Shown piece by piece: positions 25,247-33,427 of a DNA stretch of 64,000 nt; position 1 is the first letter of the stretch; each line of letters starts with the position of its first letter. The stretch comes from Streptomyces endocoffeicus. Its GTDB lineage: Bacteria; Actinomycetota; Actinomycetes; Streptomycetales; Streptomycetaceae. The DNA lies in the NCBI RefSeq assembly GCF_016741935.1, contig NZ_JAERRG010000001.1, positions 186,001 to 250,000 on the forward strand. Direction: 5' to 3'. The notes under the pieces are model-generated. The model was not told where the DNA came from. It ran no database searches and saw only the letters and a list, made by a program, of their open reading frames with translations. Both the position numbers and the translations under genes were made by a program.

Positions 25247-26857
25247 TCAGAGGCCCACGTCGGCGGGACGGTATGTCGGCGCTCTGCGGACCCGGCCGGC
25301 CTGCTCGTAGGCGTAGGCCAGGCGGAGCAGGGTCGGCTCGCTCCACGCCGTGCCCATGAACGTCAGGCCGACCGGCAAGCCGAAGGCGAAGCCCGCCGGG
25401 ACGCTGATCGCGGGGTATCCGGCGAGTGCGGCGGGCGTGGACGCGCCGCCGCCGTAGCTGTCCCCGCGGACCAGGTCGATCTTGGCCGGTGGTCCGGTGG
25501 TCGGCATCACCAGCGCATCGAGGCGGAAGCGCCGTAGCACCGCGTCGATGCCTTCGGCACGCGACAGCCGGTGGTTGGTGGCCAGCGCCTCGCGGTACTC
25601 GCTCTCGGTGAAGTCCAGCCGGTGCACCGCCTCCAGACCGTCCTGCCGCACATAGCGGAGCTCGCGGTCGGCGTGTGCGCGGTTGAACGCGATCAGCTCC
25701 GCCAGGCCGCGCGGGTGGTCGCCGGGGGCGCCGGCCAGATAGGCGTTCAGTGCCCGCTTGATCTCGTACACCTGAACGACCTTCGAGCTGGGGAGGTCCT
25801 CGAGCCGCTCGGCCGTCGGGATGTCGGCCGGGTCGACCACGGTCGCGCCGGCGGCGCGCAGCGTGGCGATCGCCCGCTCCGCGATCTCGTCGGCGTGGTC
25901 GCTGTAGCCGAAGTACACGGTTCGCGGTACGCCGATCCGCGCACCACGCAGTCCGTCGGCGTCCAGGAAACGGGTGTAGTCACGATGGAAGTGGCCACGG
26001 CTCGCCCCGGTCGCCGGATCACGGTCGTCGATGCCGACGAGGACGCCGAGCAGGATCGCGGCGTCGCGGACCGTGCGCGCGATCGGGCCGACACTGTCCT
26101 GGCTGGGCACGCCGGGGATCACTCCGCCGCGCCCGACCAGTCCAACGGTCGGCTTCACCCCGACGACGCAGTTCGCCGAGGCGGGGTCGATGATCGAACC
26201 GTTGGTCTCGGTACCGATCCCGGCGACACACAGGTCGGCCGCGACGGCGACCGCCGTACCGGAGCTGGACTCGTTCGGAGACCGATCCAGCTTGTAGGGG
26301 TTCCGGGTCTGCCCACCGCGGGCGCTCCAGCCGGCGTGGTGGGTGAGCGACATCCCACCGGCCCACTCGCTCAGGTTGGTCTTGCCGAGGATGACGGCAC
26401 CGGCCGCGCGCAACCTGGCCGCGACCGTGGCGTCCCTTGCCGGCCGGAGGCTCTCCAGGGCGAGTGATCCGGCGGTTGTGTGCATGCGGTCCGCGGTCTC
26501 CACCAGGTCCTTCAGCAGAACGGGCATGCCGTGGAGGGGCCCACGGGGATGTTGCCCGGCATCCAGCCGCCGGGCCTCTCGCAGCGCGTCGGGATTGACC
26601 TCGATCACCGCGTGCAGGAGTGGATCGATACGTTCGATCCGCTCCAGGTAGTAACGGGTCAGCCGTTCCGCGTCGAGCCGCCCCTCGTCCATCCGCCCGC
26701 GCAGCTCGGTCATGCCCAGTTCGTCCAGGCTTCCGATGGCAGGGCGGGCTTGGGCGGAGGCCGCGCCGAGCCAGGGCGTGGCCGCCGCGGCGGTGCCGAG
26801 CGCGAGCATGCTCCGGCGCGTGGTGTTGATCCGGTCCATTCGGTACGGCGTACTCAT
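25247..26857 (-). CDS. Secreted amidase-signature-family hydrolase
   Basis: A 536-residue enzyme with an N-terminal twin-arginine-type signal (NTTRRSMLALGTAAAATP, cleavage near SAQA). The amidase-signature fold has catalytic Lys in PVLLKDLVETAD, cis-Ser in ESSSGTAVAVAAD and nucleophile Ser in GTETNGSIIDPAS. The residues before the serine run are NE, where relatives usually have CG or GG. Such enzymes hydrolyse small amides or peptide amides outside the cell. The ATG at 26857 is likely; 26839 is possible. It lies 161 bp downstream of the DUF4345-like gene on the same strand. Confidence 0.85.
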   Translation of the reverse strand: MSTPYRMDRINTTRRSMLALGTAAAATPWLGAASAQARPAIGSLDELGMTELRGRMDEGRLDAERLTRYYLERIERIDPLLHAVIEVNPDALREARRLDAGQHPRGPLHGMPVLLKDLVETADRMHTTAGSLALESLRPARDATVAARLRAAGAVILGKTNLSEWAGGMSLTHHAGWSARGGQTRNPYKLDRSPNESSSGTAVAVAADLCVAGIGTETNGSIIDPASANCVVGVKPTVGLVGRGGVIPGVPSQDSVGPIARTVRDAAILLGVLVGIDDRDPATGASRGHFHRDYTRFLDADGLRGARIGVPRTVYFGYSDHADEIAERAIATLRAAGATVVDPADIPTAERLEDLPSSKVVQVYEIKRALNAYLAGAPGDHPRGLAELIAFNRAHADRELRYVRQDGLEAVHRLDFTESEYREALATNHRLSRAEGIDAVLRRFRLDALVMPTTGPPAKIDLVRGDSYGGGASTPAALAGYPAISVPAGFAFGLPVGLTFMGTAWSEPTLLRLAYAYEQAGRVRRAPTYRPADVGL

Positions 26858-27018
26858 GGATCGGCACGCTAGAGGTGCCACCGATGTACCGCGCTCCGAC
26901 TGTCCCCCGGCTCTTCACTGGTGATATCCCCCTGCCGCACCGGGGGCACGCCGGAGACCGGGAGGTGCCGGCGGCGAGCCCGGCCGCGCTCACACGGTCC
27001 GGGCGAGCTCAGGCGCTT

Positions 27019-27432
27019 TCATCGACCGGCGGGCACGGCCTCCACATCGCCGCGCAGGGTCCGCTCCTCCGCGTCGGCCAGCCAGAGGAAGACCGGCGGC
27101 AGGCCGAGCTCGATCACCGCCAGTGCGATCTGGAACCACTGCGGCCAGCCGTGCACGGCGAGCGAGAGCAGCCGGCCCACGCCGCCCAGCAGGAAGACGC
27201 CGGCCAGCCACCGCACCGCCCGAGCCGGGATCGGGTGCTGCCGCGTTGCCCAGAGCCAGGCCAGCCCGTAGCCGACGAAGCTGGCCCCCATGAACCGGCC
27301 CCAGCTGTCGACCGTCGGGCCGGCCGAACCGGCGCCGGGGATCGCCGCGTTGCCGAGTGCCACGTGGTAGAGGCCGATCGTCACGCAGGCCCAGCCCATC
27401 AGCTGTGTGAGTACGCGCAGAGTTCTGGCCAT
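27019..27432 (-). CDS. DUF4345-like four-helix membrane protein
   Basis: A 137-residue protein with four predicted helices (LTQLMGWACVTIGLYHVALG, MGASFVGYGLAWLWA, WLAGVFLLGGVGRLLSLAVH, FQIALAVIELGLPPVFLWLA). GRxxG-type loops and FVGYGLAW fit DUF4345. The ATG follows GGAGGGATC. It is divergent from a TetR regulator and shares a strong inverted repeat with it, so it is that regulator's likely target. Function unknown. Confidence 0.8.
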   Translation of the reverse strand: MARTLRVLTQLMGWACVTIGLYHVALGNAAIPGAGSAGPTVDSWGRFMGASFVGYGLAWLWATRQHPIPARAVRWLAGVFLLGGVGRLLSLAVHGWPQWFQIALAVIELGLPPVFLWLADAEERTLRGDVEAVPAGR

Positions 27433-27458
27433 GATCCCTCCAAGCCGTCCCGGCAGAG

Positions 27459-27514
27459 CTTAGTTGACACGCGTCTACTAGATTGGGCGCGCTGGTTGAC
27501 TCGTGTCAACTAAG
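27459..27514. promoter_or_regulatory. Paired TetR operators in the divergent promoter
   Basis: CTTAGTTGACACGCGTC (27459-27475) and GACTCGTGTCAACTAAG (27498-27514) are inverted copies matched at 16 of 17 positions, with 22 bp between them. A partial third copy GGTTGAC is at 27494-27500. The arms flank the centre of the 90-bp gap, ideal for repressing both genes. Confidence 0.8.
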
Positions 27515-27522
27515 CTGCGTTC

Positions 27523-28161
27523 GTGCCTCCTCGCCAGCGACTCACCCCCGCCGACCGCCGCGCCCAACTCCTCGCCGTCGGCGCACGGCTCTTCGCCGCA
27601 CGCCCCTACGCCGATGTGCTGATGGAGGAGGTCGCCGAACAGGCCGGTGTCTCCCGGGCCCTGCTCTACCGTCACTTCCCCAGCAAGCACGCCCTTTTCG
27701 CGGCCGTCTACCAGCAGGCCGCGGACAAGCTGCTCGCCGAGACGCGGTTCGACCCCGCCGACTCCCTGGTGGAGCAGCTCATCCAGGGCATGGACGTCCA
27801 TCTCGACTACTTCGTGGCGAACCGCAACGCCGTCCTCGCCGCGAACCGGGTCCTGGCGGGCGACCCGGTGATCCAGACGATCATGACGAACGAGCTGGAC
27901 GCGCTCCGTGCGCGGCTGCTGGCCGTACTCCCACTCGCGGACGAGAGCGCCCGTGAGGCCGTGTCCGGCGTCCTGAAGAGCTGGCTGGTCTTCGTCCAGG
28001 TCCTCTGCGTCGACTGGCTCACCCACGAGACCTGCACCCGCACCCAACTGCGCGACGTCTGCGTCGGCGCGGCTGTCGGCGCCCTCCGGCCACTGCTCGC
28101 CGAGGACCCCGCACCCGACTGGCCGCCACAGGAGTACCCGGCCTATCCGGCGGCCCGGTAG
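27523..28161 (+). CDS. TetR-family transcriptional regulator
   Basis: A 212-residue protein from a GTG start. The HTH is RRAQLLAVGARLFAARPYAD, VLMEEVAEQAGVSRALLYRH, FPSKHALFAAVYQQA. The C-terminal part (LVEQLIQGMDVHLDYFVANR) resembles TetR_C domains. It is 9 bp from the operator repeats and should autoregulate. Its 3' end overlaps the convergent AraC gene by 19 bp. Confidence 0.92.
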   Translation: MPPRQRLTPADRRAQLLAVGARLFAARPYADVLMEEVAEQAGVSRALLYRHFPSKHALFAAVYQQAADKLLAETRFDPADSLVEQLIQGMDVHLDYFVANRNAVLAANRVLAGDPVIQTIMTNELDALRARLLAVLPLADESAREAVSGVLKSWLVFVQVLCVDWLTHETCTRTQLRDVCVGAAVGALRPLLAEDPAPDWPPQEYPAYPAAR

Positions 28162-28910
28162 GCGCTCGGCGGGCGGCCCAGCAGGGTGCGGAAGGCGGTG
28201 GTGAACGCCGCCGGGCTGTCGTAGCCGAGGTCGGCCGCGATCCGGGTGACCGGCGCACCGGCGGCCAGGTGCCGCAGGGAGTGCACGACGCAGGCCCGTT
28301 GCCGCCACTGCGCGAAGTTCAGCCCGGTGGCGCCGCGGAACCGCCGGCCCAGGGTGCGTTCGCTGATGCCCAGGGCGGCGGCCCAGCGGGCGGGCGGATC
28401 GTGGACGTCGGGGTGGCGCAGGAAGGCGTCGCACAGCCGCCGAAGTGCCGGGTCGGCGGGCAACGGGATGTCCAGGGGCAGCGGCGCCAGGTCGGCCAGT
28501 TCGTGCAGGAGCAGGCCGACCATGGCCGCGTCGCGGCCGTGCTCCGGGTAGCGCGGCCGCATGTCGACGGCTGCCAGGAGGAGTTCGCGCAGCAGCGCGG
28601 AGACCTCGACGACCCGGCAGCGGGCGGGGAACCATGGCACGGCGGCGGGCTCGATGTAGAGGCTGCGGGTGCTGACCCCGGGCATGGAGACCTGGTGCTG
28701 GGTCCCGGCCGGGATCAGCACCGCCCGATCGGGGGGCACCGTCCACGTGCCCTCCGCCGTCGCCAGCTCCATGACGCCGGTCGCGGCGTACAGCACCTGG
28801 GCCCGGCGGTGCTCGTGGTACGGCAGCAGATGGCCGGGCGGGTAGTCGGTGCCGATGGCCAGGACGGCACGGTCAATGGCGTCGACCTCGTCGATGTGGA
28901 CGTTGCGCAC
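28143..28910 (-). CDS. AraC-family regulator with cupin sensor domain
   Basis: A 255-residue protein from GTG 28910. The N-terminal cupin has PPGHLLPYHEHRRAQVLYAA and VLIPAGTQHQV. The C-terminal double HTH has ARWAAALGISERTLGRRFRG and VTRIAADLGYDSPAAFTTAF. It is divergent from the TauE-like gene with a 92-bp gap, a usual target arrangement. The 3' end overlaps the TetR gene. Confidence 0.9.
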   Translation of the reverse strand: MRNVHIDEVDAIDRAVLAIGTDYPPGHLLPYHEHRRAQVLYAATGVMELATAEGTWTVPPDRAVLIPAGTQHQVSMPGVSTRSLYIEPAAVPWFPARCRVVEVSALLRELLLAAVDMRPRYPEHGRDAAMVGLLLHELADLAPLPLDIPLPADPALRRLCDAFLRHPDVHDPPARWAAALGISERTLGRRFRGATGLNFAQWRQRACVVHSLRHLAAGAPVTRIAADLGYDSPAAFTTAFRTLLGRPPSAYRAAG

Positions 28911-29002
28911 ACCGCCAGACTAGGGCCCGGCTCCGCTGTCGGATTGACAAAGGTTGCTGGCGATCATTCGATTGCCCGCCATATGGCCAGGTCCGTAGCG
29001 TC

Positions 29003-29809
29003 GTGGCAGTGCTGACCTCATACCTCATGCTTCTTCTCTTCGGCTGCCTGACCGGGATTACCACGGTGCTCTTCGGGTTCGGCGGCGGCTTCGTCACCGT
29101 CCCCGTCGTCTACGGCCTCTGGAGCGTCACGGCGCACTCCGGCGCCGACGCGATGCACGTGGCGGTGGCGACGTCGACGGCGGTCATGGTCGTCAACTCG
29201 GTCTTCGCCACCCTGTCGCAGTGGCGCCAGGGTCGGCTGCGCCGGGAGTACATCTGGCCGATGGCCGCATTCGTCCTGGTCGGCGCGGTGGCCGGGTCCC
29301 TCGCGGCGACCCGGATCGGCGACACCGCGCTGCGGGTACTGTTCGCCGCGTATCTGCTGGCGACGATCGCCGACAGCCTGCTGCGCAAGGGCTTCCTGTC
29401 CGTCCCGCGGGCCCGAGAGCCGCGTCCGCTCAGCCGCCCGGCCAGGACGCTGGGCGGGGTCGGGATCGGCTCGGTCGCCGCCTGCCTGGGCGTCGGCGGC
29501 AGCGTCATGACCGTGCCGCTGCTGCGCCGCCGGGGCCTGCCGATGGCCGAGGCGACGGCGATGGCCAACCCGCTCAGCGTGCCCGTCGCCGTGGTCGGCA
29601 GCGCCGTCTACGCCCTCGCCGCCCCCGCCCTGCATGCCCGGGCCGGACGGCTCGGCTATATCGACCTGCTCGCCTGCGCCGCGCTACTCGGCGGCTCGCT
29701 GCCCACCATCGCCCTGGCCCGCCGCGCCGCGGCCCGCGTCCCGGACCGGGTGCACTCCGTCGCCTACGTCGCCCTGCTGGTGATCGTCCTGCTCGTCATG
29801 GGGATCTGA
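29003..29809 (+). CDS. TSUP family (TauE/SafE-like) membrane permease
   Basis: A 268-residue protein with about eight helices in two halves. Both family repeats are visible: GITTVLFGFGGGFVTVPVV and SVAACLGVGGSVMTVPLLRR, each followed by an AxATS/AxANP turn (VAVATSTAVMVVNS and AMANPLSVPVAVVGS). TSUP proteins move sulfite, sulfonates or other organic anions. GTG starts at 29003 and 29009 are both possible. It is divergent from the AraC gene and ends just before a strong palindrome. Confidence 0.87.
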   Translation: MAVLTSYLMLLLFGCLTGITTVLFGFGGGFVTVPVVYGLWSVTAHSGADAMHVAVATSTAVMVVNSVFATLSQWRQGRLRREYIWPMAAFVLVGAVAGSLAATRIGDTALRVLFAAYLLATIADSLLRKGFLSVPRAREPRPLSRPARTLGGVGIGSVAACLGVGGSVMTVPLLRRRGLPMAEATAMANPLSVPVAVVGSAVYALAAPALHARAGRLGYIDLLACAALLGGSLPTIALARRAAARVPDRVHSVAYVALLVIVLLVMGI

Positions 29810-29827
29810 ACGGCAGGTTGCAGGTCA

Positions 29828-29865
29828 CCACGTCCTCGTCGTCGTCGACGAGGACGAGGACGTGG
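29828..29865. terminator. 38-bp palindrome after the TauE-like gene
   Basis: Two 19-bp arms (29828-29846 and 29847-29865) are complementary at 18 of 19 positions with no spacer, built from GTC/GAC triplets. It starts 18 bp after the stop. It probably folds as a terminator hairpin. The rest of the gap to 30077 shows no gene. Confidence 0.6.
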
Positions 29866-30077
29866 ACGTGGATCCCATGCGTCGCGACACTCCTCGACGT
29901 CCTTCGTCAGCGGTTCCCCCGATGGGGGCAATCGCCAGTTCACACCGCCGCCCAGCGCCGTTCACCTGCCGACCCGATGGCGTTCGATGCCGGTCGCGTT
30001 GACGGGCGCAGGCTCTGGATCCGGACGCGGATACCCCTTCCATCATCCCGTCGCGTCCCCGTGGAGATGAGGTAGAT

Positions 30078-30959
30078 ATGGCCGATCCGGGAACACGGGC
30101 TCGGGTTCCGGTCCGCCGGCGCTGGTACCGCCAGTTGTATGTGTGGGTTCTGGCGGGAATGGTGCTCGGAGCCGCGACCGGCCTGCTCGCTCCCGAGTTC
30201 GGCAGATCGATGGAGGTCCTTGGCGACACCTTCGTCAGCCTGCTCACGATGCTGCTCGGGCCGATCATCTTCTGCATGGTCGTCGGGGGCATCGCCGCCG
30301 TCGCGAACCTGTGCCAGGTCGGGAAGGTCGCCCTCAGGTCGATCGTCTACTTCGAGGTCGTCACCACCATCGCGCTCATCCTCGGTCTCGCCGTGGTCAA
30401 CCTGGTGCGCCCGGGCGACGGCATGGGCGTGGACGCCCACTCGCTGAAGGTGAGCGCCGAAGTCGCCCAGCACACCGATGCCGGGCAGACGCTGAAATGG
30501 ACGGACTACTTCACGCAGCTCGTCCCGGACAACATCGTCGGCAGCTTCGCCGAGGGCGCCGTGCTGCAGATCCTGTTCTTCGCCGTCCTCTTCGGGATCG
30601 CGCTGGCGGTGATCGGCGAGCCGGCCCGCCCCATCGCCCGTGGCATCGAGGGTCTGTCCCGAGTGCTGTTCACCATCGTCCGGTTGGTGACCTACGCGGC
30701 TCCGGTCGGCGTGTTCGGCGCGATGGCCTACACGACGGGGAGCCTCGGTACGGCCACCGTCGGTGCCCTGCTGAAGCTGATCGGCACCTTCTACGCCACA
30801 TCCGTGGTGTTCATGGTCGTCGTATTCGGATCGGTGCTGCTGCTGGTGGGACTCAGCCCGCTGCGGACCCTGCGGTATTTCCGTTCGGAGATCCTGCTCT
30901 CAGCAGTACCGCGGCGATCGTCCACGCCGTCGCCGCGGGTCTCGGCATCGCGTGCGTGA
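30078..30959 (+). pseudogene. Truncated dicarboxylate/amino acid:cation symporter (DctA-like)
   Basis: The frame codes for 293 residues against about 420-460 in the family. The first 274 are normal: LYVWVLAGMVLGAATGLLAP, LTMLLGPIIFCMVVGGIAAV, LVPDNIVGSFAEGAVLQILF and TYAAPVGVFGAMAYT. At RSEILL (about 30899) the similarity stops and 19 unrelated residues follow. The lost part holds hairpin 2 and helices 7-8 with the substrate and sodium sites, so transport is not expected. The gene starts 19 bp after the ATG-rich end of the upstream spacer; GAGATGAG may be its ribosome site. Confidence 0.8.
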
Positions 30960-31143
30960 CCCACGGAGCCGCCGATGCCGCCCTGCGGCTGGGCCGGGTC
31001 GCACGACTCCACCTGGCCCCGGAGCCCGCGACCCGTCCCGTCCCGTCCCGTCCCGTCCCGTCCGCCTCATCCTGCGCCGGGGACGCTCCCTGAGCGGTCC
31101 CGAGCAGGCGTTCGTCACCCTGGCCCGAGAAGGAACCCCATGA
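30902..31143 (+). pseudogene. 3' remnant of a LysR-family regulator gene
   Basis: In a second frame the DNA directly after the symporter break reads SSTAAIVHAVAAGLGIACVT followed by DAALRLGRVARLHLAPEP, a typical LysR effector-domain C-terminus. After a CCCGT repeat the match continues in another frame (RLILRRGRSLSGPEQAFVTL, AREGTP, stop at 31141-31143). So the remnant is both 5'-truncated and frameshifted. Phosphonoacetate hydrolase genes are known to have a LysR regulator (PhnR) next to them, which fits. Its stop overlaps the phnA start. Confidence 0.7.
31032..31061. repeat. CCCGT pentanucleotide repeat, six units
   Basis: Six uninterrupted CCCGT units lie within the LysR remnant. A repeat of five changes the frame with each unit gained or lost, and the two halves of the LysR remnant are in different frames on either side of it. 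It is a plausible slipped-strand hotspot. Confidence 0.85.
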
Positions 31144-32414
31144 TGGAAACGATCAACGTCAACGACCGGACCTACCGCGTCCCCCAGGAGCCGACGGTGG
31201 TCTTCACCATCGACGGCGGCGACCCGGACTATCTCGACGACGCCCTGCACCGCGGGATCATGCCGCGCCTGGCCGCGATGCTCGCCGACGGCGGCCAGTA
31301 CCGCCTCGGCGCCTCCGAGATGCCCAGCCTGACCAACCCCAACAACCTGTCGATCGTCACCGGTGTCCCACCCGCTCTCCACGGCATCCCCGGCAACTAC
31401 TGCCGGCTGGAGAACGGCGCCCTCGAGCTGTTGAACGATCCGAAGTTCCTCCGCGCACCCAGCATCCACGCCGCCCTGGCGGAGCACGGCGTGCCGACCT
31501 TGATGGTCACCGCCAAAGAGAAACTGCGCCGGCTCCTCGGCCACGGTGGAGTCCCCAGCGTGAGCGTCGAGAAGGCGAACGAGACCGGACTGCCCGAGTA
31601 CGGCATCCCCGACCTCCCGCAACTCGTCGGCACCCGGCCCCCGGGCATCTACGACTGGAACGCCAGCCACTACGCCATGCGGATCGGGCTCGCGGTCCAC
31701 CGCGCCCACCCGGATCTGCGACTGCTCTACGTCTCCCTCACCGACCGCGTGCAGCACGCGGCAGCGCCCGGCGACGAGCTCGCGGACCGATTCCTCATCG
31801 AGTTCGACACCCTCCTCGGCGAATACCTCGACGAGGGCTTCGTCGTCGGCATCACCGCCGACCACGGCATGAACGCCAAGCACGCCGACGACGACACACC
31901 CACTGTCCACTATCTGGCCGACATCCTGGAGCAGGCAGGTGTGGAAGTGCACGACGTGGTCCTCCCCATCACCGACCCTTACGTCCGCCATCACGGGGCT
32001 CTGGGCTCCTTCGCCTGGATCTACCTACCGGAGACCGAACACGCCCACGCCCGGGAGGTGCTCACCGGACTTCCCGGCATCGAGGAGATCTGGAACCGCG
32101 CCGACGCCTCGACCGTGTACGAGCATCCACAGGACCGGATAGGCGACCTCGCCGTCACCGCCTCGGCACACGTCGCGCTCGGCGGCCGAAAGCGGGACCA
32201 CGATCTCTCGGGACTCCATGGCGCCCTCCGCTCCCACGGTGGCCGCCACGAGCAGCCCATCCCCCTGATCACCAGCCGGCCCGTCTCCGGACCGCTCGCC
32301 GCCCGCTACCACGCGGGAGTGCTTCGCAGCCGCGACCTCCACGACCTCGTACTCAACCACCTGACAAGGCCGGACCACGAGATCGCCTCGGCAGCGGCCA
32401 CGACAGCGAGCTGA
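31140..32414 (+). CDS. phnA: Phosphonoacetate hydrolase
   Basis: A 424-residue alkaline-phosphatase-superfamily enzyme that splits phosphonoacetate to acetate and phosphate. Metal and catalytic residues visible are D25 (TIDGGDPDY), nucleophile T65 (MPSLTNPNN), D202 and H206 (SLTDRVQH), D241-H242 (TADHGM) and H366 (RSHGG). The lysine pair in TAKEKLR matches the known substrate-binding lysines. ATG 31140 or 31143 both follow AAGGA. PhnW and PhnY, which would feed it from 2-aminoethylphosphonate, are not in the window, and its transporter and regulator neighbours are broken. Confidence 0.9.
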   Translation: MMETINVNDRTYRVPQEPTVVFTIDGGDPDYLDDALHRGIMPRLAAMLADGGQYRLGASEMPSLTNPNNLSIVTGVPPALHGIPGNYCRLENGALELLNDPKFLRAPSIHAALAEHGVPTLMVTAKEKLRRLLGHGGVPSVSVEKANETGLPEYGIPDLPQLVGTRPPGIYDWNASHYAMRIGLAVHRAHPDLRLLYVSLTDRVQHAAAPGDELADRFLIEFDTLLGEYLDEGFVVGITADHGMNAKHADDDTPTVHYLADILEQAGVEVHDVVLPITDPYVRHHGALGSFAWIYLPETEHAHAREVLTGLPGIEEIWNRADASTVYEHPQDRIGDLAVTASAHVALGGRKRDHDLSGLHGALRSHGGRHEQPIPLITSRPVSGPLAARYHAGVLRSRDLHDLVLNHLTRPDHEIASAAATTAS

Positions 32415-32525
32415 CCCAGCTCGTCGGCCGACCGCACGGCAGTCGAGAGCGCCGATCCGCATCGCGCATTCCACCGCGTGCTGGAGACGGCGTGCGCCGA
32501 GCCCTGGATGGCTGACGGCCTTGTC

Positions 32526-33386
32526 TCAGGCATCGTAGGTGTAGAAGCCACGACCGCTCTTGCGGCCGAGGTGGCCTGCCGCGACCATGCGGCGCAGCAG
32601 GGCGGGCGGTGCGTACAGGGGTTCCTTGAACTCCTCGTACATCGACTCGGCCACCGCCTGGGCGGTGTCGAGTCCGATGAGGTCGAGCAGGCGGAGCGGC
32701 CCCATGGGGTGGGCGCAGCCGAGTTCCATGCCCCGGTCGATGTCGTCCGGGCGTGCCGAGCCCGATTCCACCATGCGCACCGCGCTCAGCAGGTAGGGCA
32801 CGAGGAGGGCGTTGACGACGAAGCCGGAGCGGTCGGGTGCCTGGATGGTCTGCTTGCCGAGCCGCTGGACGAGGTCGCGGGTGCGCTGCACGGTCTCCTG
32901 GCTGGTGGTGAGCGCGGGGATGACCTCGACCAGCTGCTGCACGGGCACGGGGTTGAAGAAGTGCATGCCGATGAGCTGGGCGGGCCGTTCCGTGGTGACG
33001 GCGAGGTCGACGATGGGAATCGAGGAGGTGTTGGTGGCGAGGATCGCCGCCGGGTCTGCCACGACCTTGTCGAGGGCGCGCAGGACGTCGGTCTTGATGT
33101 CGCGGTTCTCGGCGACGGCCTCGATGACGAACTGGCGGTCGGTCAGGTCACTGAGGTCGTGGGTGAAGGAGAGCCGGGCGAGGGCCTGGTCCCGCTGCTC
33201 CTCGCTGAGCTTGCCACGCCGTACGCCTCCGTCGAGGGAGGCGGTCAGACGACGGCGGCCCGCCTCGACGGCGTCCGGGGTGGCTTCGGCGACACGGACA
33301 TCGATGCCATGGCGGGCGGCGACTTCGGCGATGCCGGAGCCCATGAGGCCGCAGCCGACGACGCCGAGACGGGTAACGGGATCCAT
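32526..33386 (-). CDS. 3-hydroxybutyryl-CoA dehydrogenase
   Basis: A 286-residue enzyme with the NAD motif GVVGCGLMGSGIAEVAARHG, catalytic His in GMHFFNPVPVQQLVEVI, NTSSIPI, and the C-terminal domain DRSGFVVNALLVPYLLSAVR and GRKSGRGFYTYDA. It oxidises 3-hydroxyacyl-CoA. AGGACC lies upstream of the ATG at 33386. It is 41 bp downstream of icmF on the same strand, so both likely act in butyryl/isobutyryl-CoA metabolism that feeds polyketide precursors or valine/fatty-acid breakdown. Confidence 0.92.
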   Translation of the reverse strand: MDPVTRLGVVGCGLMGSGIAEVAARHGIDVRVAEATPDAVEAGRRRLTASLDGGVRRGKLSEEQRDQALARLSFTHDLSDLTDRQFVIEAVAENRDIKTDVLRALDKVVADPAAILATNTSSIPIVDLAVTTERPAQLIGMHFFNPVPVQQLVEVIPALTTSQETVQRTRDLVQRLGKQTIQAPDRSGFVVNALLVPYLLSAVRMVESGSARPDDIDRGMELGCAHPMGPLRLLDLIGLDTAQAVAESMYEEFKEPLYAPPALLRRMVAAGHLGRKSGRGFYTYDA

Positions 33387-33427
33387 CTGAGGTCCTATCC
33401 GGTGAGCAGGTGGTGTGCCTGGGCTGG

